From: Terriglobia bacterium
GTDB lineage: Bacteria > Acidobacteriota > UBA6911
Direction of reading: 5' to 3'
Length of the DNA stretch: 64,000 nucleotides
Assembly: GCA_020072565.1 (NCBI GenBank)
Contig: JAIQGI010000007.1
Span: 124,001-188,000 of the forward strand
Shown here: piece after piece, positions 55,097 through 63,131 of the stretch
How the letters are laid out: the number at the start of each line of letters is the position of its first letter
How positions within the stretch are numbered: the first letter of the stretch is position 1
Notes under the pieces: generated by a model
The model's input: the letters and a program-made list of their open reading frames with translations, nothing else
What the model was told of the DNA's origin: nothing
Database searches by the model: none
Position numbers and translations under genes: made by a program

Positions 55097-55299
55097 TTTG
55101 CTGCTCCAATCCGATCGAAGTTAAATCCCCTGGTCTCCAAGATAATACTTCCTGAAAAGTTTGATCCGCCTCGACACCTTTTAATTCCTTCCAACCTGCT
55201 GTCCAACAAAAACCAGTTTACCTCCGCCTCAGTTTGAGCCTCTTTGGGCAAATCACAGCTCATCAGCATTTGACCAAGCTTTATCGGGCTGCCTCCCAA
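55093..55299 (-). CDS. Possible 68-codon small protein
   Basis: A short frame fitted between two genes: it begins at a TTG inside the last codons of the GT-C gene and ends with TGA overlapping the GTG of the DPM1-like gene. It starts MGGSPIKLGQ and ends RIGAAK; no motif is recognised. An ATG at 55269 would give a 58-residue version. The linked ends suggest a translated linker, but it may only be a spacer. No homology can be claimed. Confidence 0.3.
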   Translation of the reverse strand: MGGSPIKLGQMLMSCDLPKEAQTEAEVNWFLLDSRLEGIKRCRGGSNFSGSIILETRGFNFDRIGAAK

Positions 55300-56861
55300 A
55301 TCTCCATCTGAGGGTACATTCGCCGCATCTCCGTCAACCTCGCATATCCCAATGCCGATAAATCAATTCCAAGCTTCTTTAATGAGGGAGTCCCAGGATA
55401 TTGCTTCAGGCTAATGACCACAAAGCGCGGTGCGTTTTTTTCGAAACTATCCTGAAGATCCTGCTTGAATCTCGGCAGGCACGTAAACCATGGAAGAATA
55501 TAGTAAAATCTCCCAGGGGGAAGGCGATCCGAATCAAAATACAATCTACCGCCCATCCACCCCCAAACCAAAATTCGATCGCGCTTGTCAGTCAATGCGG
55601 CCAAATTCTTTCCCAAAATCGGAAGGTCATGCAAATAGCGGGCATATTCCTGATCGAACCATGCCGGAGCACCGTACGAGCGCAGCGGCCAGCGCTGCGC
55701 AAAACCGGGATAGATCTTGTCTACAAGCAGAGGTACATAATAACTTCCAACATCACCCAAAACCAGGATACTCCACAGCAGTATCATCGCCACAGCCCCC
55801 CTGGCGACTTTGCGACTGCCTGACTCCTTCACAAGGCGAAGGAATCCCTCAATACACAAGACCAGACCAATTACGAGAAACGGGATCGAAGGCACGACAT
55901 GCCACGATTCCCATCGCGGAAAGATGGAAAAAGCAGCACATATGCCCAGCGCAAGTACAACATAGTGTTTCCACACTAACAGATGCCGCTTCGCCTTGGA
56001 TAAAACGACAACAAATAATAGAAGAATAATAGGCGCGGCAATCGTTATGAGACGCACTATCTCACCCATCGGCGGACGCTTTCCTCCGCCTTCAATATAA
56101 CGAGTGGATAAATTGTACTGTATAATCCAGTAAAAGGCCTCACCCAATCTTCCCACAAACGAATACCACAGAGCAGCCGAGGCAATCGGCAAAAGCACAC
56201 CAGCAGAAAATGCAAAACATTTGGCAAATCGCGATCCCAGCCCCTTCGGTTTGGTATAGATAGCAATCATGAGCGCGATTGCTACAATTCCGGCGAGTTG
56301 CTTGGTCAAAAAACCCATTCCAAGGCAGAGCCCGGCAGCAAAAAACCATTTCCATGAATCACATTTCAGGATGATCAGGAAACCAGCGAGGTAAAAAAGG
56401 GGAAGGAACGTATCAAACCAAAAGTTTGTACCGCCATAAAATGGCCAGAGTATGCCAAAGAGAACGATGGAAACCACTCCTGCCCTCTTCCCGGAAAGCA
56501 AGTACGCAGAATAGCAGGTCATGATTGCAGTAGCAGAGGAAACCGACAATAAAAGCACTTTTCTGACGAGAAGAGATGTTCCAAACAGGTAGTATATTCT
56601 AGCCAGTGATTCCGTCAAAAGCGGGGCATGATGCGTGGCGATATCCTGATAGGTTTTGAAGCCCTTTAAAATTAAGAATGGCTCCAGCACCAGCTCATCC
56701 CAATCGTGGAAATATCCGGCGGCATAGAGCCAGGCAATGTACATGATAACCGCAATGTTTCCGCAGATAAGCAAGCTCCGAGCCGAACTTCCCGGATCGT
56801 CGCCAACGCCGTTCACGCCAGAAACCGACGAAATTCTTATTTTATCCCCCGTATCGTCCAT
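55281..56861 (-). CDS. GT-C membrane glycosyltransferase
   Basis: About 526 residues from ATG 56861; a TTG at 56891 with CAGGA upstream is the alternative. About ten membrane segments, with FHDWDELVLEP (51-61) giving an Asp-Glu pair in the first outer loop, then KTYQDIATHHAP. The soluble C-terminus (about 130 residues) resembles in position that of the twins at 36-39.5 kb. Likely uses a polyprenyl-phosphate sugar donor, perhaps from the DPM1-like enzyme encoded just downstream. Confidence 0.78.
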   Translation of the reverse strand: MDDTGDKIRISSVSGVNGVGDDPGSSARSLLICGNIAVIMYIAWLYAAGYFHDWDELVLEPFLILKGFKTYQDIATHHAPLLTESLARIYYLFGTSLLVRKVLLLSVSSATAIMTCYSAYLLSGKRAGVVSIVLFGILWPFYGGTNFWFDTFLPLFYLAGFLIILKCDSWKWFFAAGLCLGMGFLTKQLAGIVAIALMIAIYTKPKGLGSRFAKCFAFSAGVLLPIASAALWYSFVGRLGEAFYWIIQYNLSTRYIEGGGKRPPMGEIVRLITIAAPIILLLFVVVLSKAKRHLLVWKHYVVLALGICAAFSIFPRWESWHVVPSIPFLVIGLVLCIEGFLRLVKESGSRKVARGAVAMILLWSILVLGDVGSYYVPLLVDKIYPGFAQRWPLRSYGAPAWFDQEYARYLHDLPILGKNLAALTDKRDRILVWGWMGGRLYFDSDRLPPGRFYYILPWFTCLPRFKQDLQDSFEKNAPRFVVISLKQYPGTPSLKKLGIDLSALGYARLTEMRRMYPQMEIWEAAR

Positions 56862-56985
56862 TCCACCTTCATGACCGAAAATCGTAGCCAATCGTGTCCT
56901 GACATAGCCTGCGTCGTCCGATCAACGTTAAAGAGTTGCGCGACCAAAAAGGAAATAAACTCTGCCGGCCAGCAAATCGTGACCA

Positions 56986-59448
56986 TCAAAAATTTCTGCC
57001 CTGCGGTGTCTCGGCTGTGTTTCTGTTTCGAACTGTGTGAAATACAACTGCTGCAGGAAGAAAGAGCAAGGTAGCCAAAGAGGCGATCACGCCAATTCGA
57101 TATGAGACAGGCCTGTAAACAAACCGCACCGAGTGACCTCCCGCCTCTAAAAATACCGACCGGAACAGGTAGTCGGCGCGATAGATTTTTGTCTCCTTGC
57201 CATCGACAAATGCTTCCCAGCCAGGATAGTATATCTCGCTTAGAAAGAGAACCCCGCTGCGATTCAACCTCAGGTCCAGCACGATCTCTTCCTCCAGGTA
57301 AGTCCGAAAGGACACTTTGCTATCGTCCTGGGCAGGCGAAACATTTTCCAATTTTATCTGAGGCTGTTCCTCCACAAAGACAACCTCCTCCGCATTAAAA
57401 GCCGGGTCCCTCATCGCCTGCAAAATGCTCTTTCTGTCGCTTTTGACCACCGCCCTGTGCATGACAAATGCCCTGGGCAAGGCAGAACGGTTCTCATAGA
57501 GGTTAACCTTCACCGTGTCTTTCCTGTCAGGATCCCACGTCTTTGCCGCAGGAATACGATCAGTACAAACAAGCTTAAAACCAGGTCCCTGAAGCGCCGT
57601 GGCTGTCAGGATATACTTCGTATTCAGCAGATTTACAGCTACAGAAGAACAATTTGAGAACCGCAGAATGGTGAACTCTTGAACGGGCTCCCGATTCTGA
57701 AATGCAGCAACAAAATCGGCATAATCTTTCAGAATCTCGAGTGACCCGTAACCGTTGATGCTGGAGATCCTGTTGAGCTTCAAAACCGCATCCTGTTCAG
57801 GATAGTCCAACATAGGCAGGACACGAAATGGCAGTTTCTCCTTACTGAGAAAGTCGACCGCCTTTCCCTTTCCGGTAAACGGCGTCAAATCATAGGTTTT
57901 CAGAAACCTCGCAGCATAGATCCAGAGATCGCCAAATATAAACAGCGGCATCGCAATCGCCAGTACGTAATTTCTCCATACGGTCCGCTTGCGAACACTC
58001 AGGGGCAGAATCGCAAGCACAGCCATCAGCCCGATCAAGCCAACATCATGAGTTAGTGTATCCCGGTATTTTTCGAAATATTTTACTATCGTACCGGCCG
58101 CTCCAAGGCTGTTGTCGCCAACAGCAAGATCGTACTGCGGCGAGCGGGCCTGTACTGCGATAACCGATGAGGAAGATATACCGGCCGCCATGGCAATGCC
58201 CAGGCAGCAAGTTCCGACACCTAATAATAAAAGCTTCGTCCGCTTTATGGCCCTTTCAGTCAACTTCCAAACCTGGTTCCTTACATGAAACACGCCGAAG
58301 CCCACCAGAACAGAAGCAGCAAAAGAATAAACATACAGCAGCAGAATCGGATTTCTAAAGGTGTCGAACCCGGGGAAACATCGGTAAAATAAAGCATAAA
58401 TTGGAGTATATCTTCCCATCGCAAGGACCAGCGCAAACAAAGTCAAGATCCAGAAAAACAGAACGTATCTGTTTCTAATCATAAAAAATGAGATCGCCAC
58501 CATGAACAATCCAAAACCGCCCACATATCCGATCGCAACGGGAAACGGAAAACTGCCGGCGCCAAAAACCGCTGAACTTCGGGGAAGTAAAAAGGTCACT
58601 AAATAGGACGGCGCCATGGACCATCGTGTGAACGCAGCATAATTCTGTTCGACGGCGCCGCGGACGGAATACCGAGCAAGCTCAGCCGCAGGAACCAGCT
58701 GCACGGCGCACAAGGCGCATCCGACGACAGCGATTGCAATAAAGGTTACAATCGCACAAAAGGCAATTTGCCGTTCTCCTCGGATCAAATAAAATATGAA
58801 AAGATAAATCGAAAACAGAAACAGCGACACAAGACCATAGTAAGGACATTGTGGGTGCCCGGCGAAGAGCTGCACACCAAAAACGAAGCCTCCGAGCAGA
58901 CCGTAGACAATTTTCCTTTTACGTAAACCCCACAGGAAAAACAAAAATATCAGGGGCGTCCAGCACATGGAACTGAGCACGGTCTCGTGTCCCCACCACA
59001 GCTCATCGATAAAAAATCCGCTGAACATAAAGGCAACAGCGCACGCGGAAGCGCTGACCTTATCCATGGCCATCTCGCGAGCCAGGAGATACATGAAAAG
59101 TCCGGCCAGAAAAACGTGCAGAACAAGACTGAAATTCATGGCGAGATGTGCAGGAAGAAGAAACAGGATAAAATTGACTGGATAAAAGATGCGGCAGCGC
59201 AAGCTGGCAAGGTAGGGAAATCCAGAAAAAGTATAAGGATTCCAGAGTGGAACTGACAAAGATTGCAGATGTTCAGCATCGAAGACGCGGTACGGATATA
59301 TAAGACGGAGGTGATCTTCGACATTTCCGATTGTTATAAACCCCAATGTGACCAGTTTGTGCAAAACTGTCAGCGTTAGCACCAATAGAATCAGAGGTGG
59401 AAGAAGCCAATGCCTGGCGAATCCAGCTAGAGTCGAATTTGATTTCAT
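56986..59448 (-). CDS. YfhO-family membrane protein
   Basis: 820 residues. About 12 membrane segments in the first 500 residues, including FGFITIGNVEDH-type first loop and YPVNFILFLLPAHLAMN, followed by a soluble region with NRISSINGYGSLEI and LLNTKYILT, and a C-terminal ILFLSEIYYPGW-like element (LFLSEIYYPGWEAFVDG), the strongest YfhO signature, before a last helix. YfhO proteins glycosylate lipoteichoic acid in Firmicutes with a polyprenyl-phosphate sugar; here a similar transfer to a surface glycan is likely. Repeat copy B lies immediately upstream. Confidence 0.88.
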   Translation of the reverse strand: MKSNSTLAGFARHWLLPPLILLVLTLTVLHKLVTLGFITIGNVEDHLRLIYPYRVFDAEHLQSLSVPLWNPYTFSGFPYLASLRCRIFYPVNFILFLLPAHLAMNFSLVLHVFLAGLFMYLLAREMAMDKVSASACAVAFMFSGFFIDELWWGHETVLSSMCWTPLIFLFFLWGLRKRKIVYGLLGGFVFGVQLFAGHPQCPYYGLVSLFLFSIYLFIFYLIRGERQIAFCAIVTFIAIAVVGCALCAVQLVPAAELARYSVRGAVEQNYAAFTRWSMAPSYLVTFLLPRSSAVFGAGSFPFPVAIGYVGGFGLFMVAISFFMIRNRYVLFFWILTLFALVLAMGRYTPIYALFYRCFPGFDTFRNPILLLYVYSFAASVLVGFGVFHVRNQVWKLTERAIKRTKLLLLGVGTCCLGIAMAAGISSSSVIAVQARSPQYDLAVGDNSLGAAGTIVKYFEKYRDTLTHDVGLIGLMAVLAILPLSVRKRTVWRNYVLAIAMPLFIFGDLWIYAARFLKTYDLTPFTGKGKAVDFLSKEKLPFRVLPMLDYPEQDAVLKLNRISSINGYGSLEILKDYADFVAAFQNREPVQEFTILRFSNCSSVAVNLLNTKYILTATALQGPGFKLVCTDRIPAAKTWDPDRKDTVKVNLYENRSALPRAFVMHRAVVKSDRKSILQAMRDPAFNAEEVVFVEEQPQIKLENVSPAQDDSKVSFRTYLEEEIVLDLRLNRSGVLFLSEIYYPGWEAFVDGKETKIYRADYLFRSVFLEAGGHSVRFVYRPVSYRIGVIASLATLLFLPAAVVFHTVRNRNTAETPQGRNF

Positions 59449-59482
59449 TATTAAGGTTGTTTTAAAAATATTTGCACGTCTA

Positions 59483-59690
59483 ACCTGAATTTTTCATGAT
59501 GCAGAAGCGCACGCCCATGAAAGCAACAAAATTGGACGCGGATAAACGCGGGCAGGAGCTTTTGCCACGCCGCAGGCGCAAGCGCTTCGCGCTGGCCCTG
59601 CACGCCGAACATGATCGAACGGTCGGCGTCGATCAGCGTTTTTCCGCGTCCAAAACTGCCTTTTGGTCGCACCTTCATGAATAATTCGGT
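59483..59690. repeat. MITE-like palindromic repeat, copy B
   Basis: About 208 bp. Outer arms ACCTGAATTTTTCATGATGC and, on the other strand, ACCGAATTATTCATGAAGG are imperfect inverted repeats. Inside, GGACGCGGATAAACGC on the left pairs with GCGTTTTTCCGCGTCC on the right (15 of 16). The centre is GC-rich. Lies between radical SAM and YfhO genes, its right end 6 bases from a stop codon. Open frames inside are artefacts of the repeat. Confidence 0.85.
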
Positions 59691-59696
59691 CTGCCC

Positions 59697-61100
59697 TCAC
59701 ACTATCTTGCGCAGCTGCAATCCCCATCGTACAAGGTTCATCCAGCTAAGATTCATATTGCTCTTCATTGCCGGAGCGCTGCTCAGGTCGAAAATGAGCT
59801 TGAAGATCCTGTTCGGAGGCAATTTAACAAGCAATTTGATCAGAGGCAAAAGAAAGGGATACTTGATGGCCAGGCTCGCAAACCTGCTCACGTTCACAAT
59901 TTGATTGATCTGCGCAAGATTCAAAATACTGCCCTCGTTCATCGTTTCCAAATATTCAGGGCTCCGGTCCAGAAAGCCGTGTGAGACGGCATAATCTGCA
60001 ATTTCTGTTTTTGGATAAGGCTGGAACAGGTTATTGATAGTGTAATCAGGTTTTAGTTTTTGATTGAACTCTATAGTCAGAAACGATTTGTCCAGGCTTT
60101 CGTGCGGCAGCCCAAACATATTGTATGTTCCGAATCGCACTCCGTATTTCCTCAGTGAGTTTGCGGCCTCGAGCAGCTGTTTATCCGTCAAGTGTTTCTT
60201 TAGTACCTGATTCCTCAGGCGCTCGTCGCCGGTTTCAACACCAAAAAAAACATTGAGACATCCGGAAGATTTCAGCATCTGAATCACAGCTTCATCCAGC
60301 TCATTGGCTCTGGCCAAGCCCGTAAAGGGCAGATTCACTTCGCTCTTGTACCTCGCCAAGAACTCCAACAACCACTCTTTGTGAATGGTAAAGGTGTCGT
60401 CAGGAAAGCGAATCAATCGGAGATTATAGGCATCGGCCGTTGCTTTGATCTCCTTGATGAGACTATCAATGCCTCTCTTTCGCACAATTTTCCCTAAGCC
60501 GCGGTGGAGCTCGTTGAACCTGTGGTTGAAGCAAAAACTACAGCGGTAGGGGCACCCCCTGCCTGTCAGAAACTTCATCGCCGGAACAGAACGAAGCAAC
60601 GTGCAGTCGTCATAAAGCGTTCTGTCGGGAAAAGGTAAGGCGTCCAGATTATCAATCAAAGGCCTCAGATCATTTTTGATGATTTCGGAATGGTCGCTCT
60701 TAACCCACAGGTTCCGGATATCGGAAATATTGTCGCCACGATCAAGTCTGTCGGCAAGCTCGAGCAAAGCAAATTCTCCTTCGCCCACACAAACCATGTC
60801 CACGCATGGTTCCTCGATAATCTCTGGAAAAAATGTAGCATGCGGTCCGCCCAGGATCACGCTTTTGTTCAGCTGGCGCTTGATCTCGCCGGCAGTCTTG
60901 AGCACCCACCGATGTGGTCCCGTCATCGTGGAAAAAGCAACAAGTCCGGGATCGTAATCTGCGATCCTTTGCAGGTAGTCGGGGCATTGGCTCACGATAA
61001 TGAGTCGGCAGTCATGGCCGTGCTCTTTTAACAGAGCCGAGATATACATAGGCCCCATATATTCAAAAGGCACATTCTGCAGAAACAACACTCTAGTCAT
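59697..61100 (-). CDS. B12-binding radical SAM protein
   Basis: 467 residues. The N-terminal domain has LGGPHATFFPE and VGEGEFALLEL; NLDALPFPD leads into the core; Cys183, Cys187, Cys190 in GRGCPYRCSFC bind the cluster. GLGKIVRKRGIDSLIKEI after it links it to the radical SAM protein at 21.9 kb. The first domain begins with MGPMYISALLKEHGHD rather than the usual PPLG. About 160 bases without a gene separate it from the next radical SAM gene upstream. Confidence 0.9.
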   Translation of the reverse strand: MTRVLFLQNVPFEYMGPMYISALLKEHGHDCRLIIVSQCPDYLQRIADYDPGLVAFSTMTGPHRWVLKTAGEIKRQLNKSVILGGPHATFFPEIIEEPCVDMVCVGEGEFALLELADRLDRGDNISDIRNLWVKSDHSEIIKNDLRPLIDNLDALPFPDRTLYDDCTLLRSVPAMKFLTGRGCPYRCSFCFNHRFNELHRGLGKIVRKRGIDSLIKEIKATADAYNLRLIRFPDDTFTIHKEWLLEFLARYKSEVNLPFTGLARANELDEAVIQMLKSSGCLNVFFGVETGDERLRNQVLKKHLTDKQLLEAANSLRKYGVRFGTYNMFGLPHESLDKSFLTIEFNQKLKPDYTINNLFQPYPKTEIADYAVSHGFLDRSPEYLETMNEGSILNLAQINQIVNVSRFASLAIKYPFLLPLIKLLVKLPPNRIFKLIFDLSSAPAMKSNMNLSWMNLVRWGLQLRKIV

Positions 61101-61260
61101 GCCCGTTTATGCCCGATCTCCGACAGCGAGCGACATTTCTTTACCCCTCCTCCAGCCAGCAGCAACAGGCGCGGAGCGACACCGGAGCGGTTGCGATTCT
61201 CTTTGCCCAAATCGCAGGAGTTTTGGCGGGGCGTACGAGGTGTCAGATGCCAAATTTGAG

Positions 61261-62739
61261 TCAACGCAAGGATTCAAAGGAAGAAACAATCCCATTTTTC
61301 AACAGACGAGCATTATGCCTCAGAATGAAAAACAGGAGTGAGACGACACGCTCGAAACCGTGTTGCCGGACAATGTCTAATGTCTTTCGCCACTGCTCCC
61401 ATTGTGGCAGAGCAGGATCGATAAGTCTGTCGTAATACCCCAAACTGACATGTATTTCGTTAAATGTTTGGATCCTCTCATTCCCAGAATATTCGGCGGT
61501 CTCAAATATCGGATCCATGCCATTGCCACCGAACTGAAGAGCGCCCTCACAGTGTCGGAGCAGCCTTCCATGAGCTCGAACCCAGGCGTCGGCCTCGGTG
61601 TGCGGATACGGCACAAAATTAAACCAGAAGCCGTCGATGCCCTGCTCTCGAACGAAATCCATCGACTTCAGATCGCTTTCTCTGGTGCTGTACGGAAGCC
61701 CCAAAATAAAAAAGCCGCCGACTCCTATGCCCGCACTCTTAAGATTCCTGATCCCTTTCCTGATATCCTCCAACCTCTCACCTTTGTTGATGGCATTGAA
61801 AACAAAAGCATCGGCACTCTCGATCCCTATCCAAACGTAACGGCAGCCCGCGCGTTTCATTTTTCGGGCGATGCGCTCATTGATTCGGTCGGCGCGGATG
61901 CCGTTCTGACTATTCCAGGGCATACCCAGATCTTCCGAGATGATGGCGTCGCAAAGTGCCTCGACCCTGCTTAGTTTCAGTGTAAAATTGTCGTCTACAA
62001 CGGTAAACCTTTTACTTCCATATTTTGTCCTGGCGTGCTTGAGTTCATCGAGCACATTCGATGCTTCACGATATCGCCAATCTCCGCCCATAATCGCCGG
62101 CATCGAGCAGTACGAGCAGTGATACGGGCATCCTCGGCTGCTCAAGAGGGGATATTCCCATATCACTCCGCCATTCGCCGTCACCGAAGTGAAGCTGTTA
62201 TAGTTCGGAAAACCAACACTATCAAGGTCTATGGTGTTGGGCCCGCACGGATTGCGCTGCAAGGCACCATCCTGCCAATAAAGCAGGCCATCCATCTCAC
62301 CGATCTTAGCGTCACCCTTTAAACACTCACACAACGCGGGCAGCCGATCTTCTCCCTCCCCTTGAATGCCGAAGTCAATCTTATTCTCACCAACATATTT
62401 TAAGCCGTCCAACGTAATGTGCGGGCCGCCGACAACAGTAGTAATTCGAGGGCGCCTCTCCCGGACAGATCTCAATATCCGATTCGCCACCTCGGCCGTG
62501 AAAGTCTTTACTGAAATTCCCGCCACTTCAGGTTCGAATGCATTCAAAACAGAATCGATCCTCTGCTCCACTTCGCGAAAAGAAAGATCAGCGTTGGGAT
62601 CACCGCACGAACCCATAGTAAGATTATTTAAGTCAAGAACCCTTATTTCATGCTTTTCCCTCAGAACCTCGGACAAGTATCCAAGGCCAGTATTGAGTCC
62701 CTTATTTTTTCCGGGCGGATCGATCAGCAAAATTCTCAT
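61261..62739 (-). CDS. B12-binding radical SAM protein
   Basis: 492 residues. LLIDPPGKNKGLNTGLGYLSEVL starts the B12-type domain, with VGGPHITLDGL and QGEGEDRLPAL further on. Cys204, Cys208, Cys211 in SRGCPYHCSYC are the cluster ligands; VVDDNFTLKL and RYVWIGIESAD are core barrel strands. The C-terminal ~90 residues are unassigned. The ATG is at 62739; repeat copy C lies about 115 bases upstream of it. Confidence 0.9.
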   Translation of the reverse strand: MRILLIDPPGKNKGLNTGLGYLSEVLREKHEIRVLDLNNLTMGSCGDPNADLSFREVEQRIDSVLNAFEPEVAGISVKTFTAEVANRILRSVRERRPRITTVVGGPHITLDGLKYVGENKIDFGIQGEGEDRLPALCECLKGDAKIGEMDGLLYWQDGALQRNPCGPNTIDLDSVGFPNYNSFTSVTANGGVIWEYPLLSSRGCPYHCSYCSMPAIMGGDWRYREASNVLDELKHARTKYGSKRFTVVDDNFTLKLSRVEALCDAIISEDLGMPWNSQNGIRADRINERIARKMKRAGCRYVWIGIESADAFVFNAINKGERLEDIRKGIRNLKSAGIGVGGFFILGLPYSTRESDLKSMDFVREQGIDGFWFNFVPYPHTEADAWVRAHGRLLRHCEGALQFGGNGMDPIFETAEYSGNERIQTFNEIHVSLGYYDRLIDPALPQWEQWRKTLDIVRQHGFERVVSLLFFILRHNARLLKNGIVSSFESLR

Positions 62740-62856
62740 GATTGCACGGCCGACAACAGCAATAGGCTCGGGGCAGGTAATTGACGACTTTCAGGCATCT
62801 TTCGAGATCCTCACCGTCCTCGAACGCTACGCTCCAAATGTGAAAAATACATTCAG

Positions 62857-63069
62857 CCTGAATTATTCATGAAGCAGAACCGCACGCCCGTGATAAGCAA
62901 CAGGATTGGACGCGGGTAAACGCGGGCACGAGCTTTTGCCGCGCCCCGGAACGGGCAAGCAAGACGGCAAAAGCTCCTGCACACCGACCAAGACCGGACG
63001 GTCGACGTCGGGCAGCGTTTTCGCGCGTCCAAAACTGCATTTTGATCGCACATTCAGGAATGATCCGGG
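62857..63069. repeat. MITE-like palindromic repeat, copy C
   Basis: About 213 bp within a 392-bp gap between two radical SAM genes. Left arm CCTGAATTATTCATGAAGCA; right arm reads on the other strand CCCGGATCATTCCTGAATG. Inside, GGACGCGGGTAAACGC faces GCGTTTTCGCGCGTCC, and CGAGCTTTTGCCG faces CGGCAAAAGCTCC, so the element can fold into a long hairpin. Highly similar to copy B and in the same orientation. The rest of the gap (62740-62856 and 63070-63131) shows no gene. Confidence 0.85.
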
Positions 63070-63131
63070 TTAGCAGGATCTGCGTTCGTTGGTTTTTAGC
63101 GCGGGGCAACAGATGGGGCATGCCTAACCTA

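Noticed and set aside
43338-63069. Reading the three palindromic repeats as simple Rho-independent terminators
   Set aside because: They are far longer than terminators, lack a following T-run on the minus strand, and share arm sequence beyond what hairpin pairing needs.
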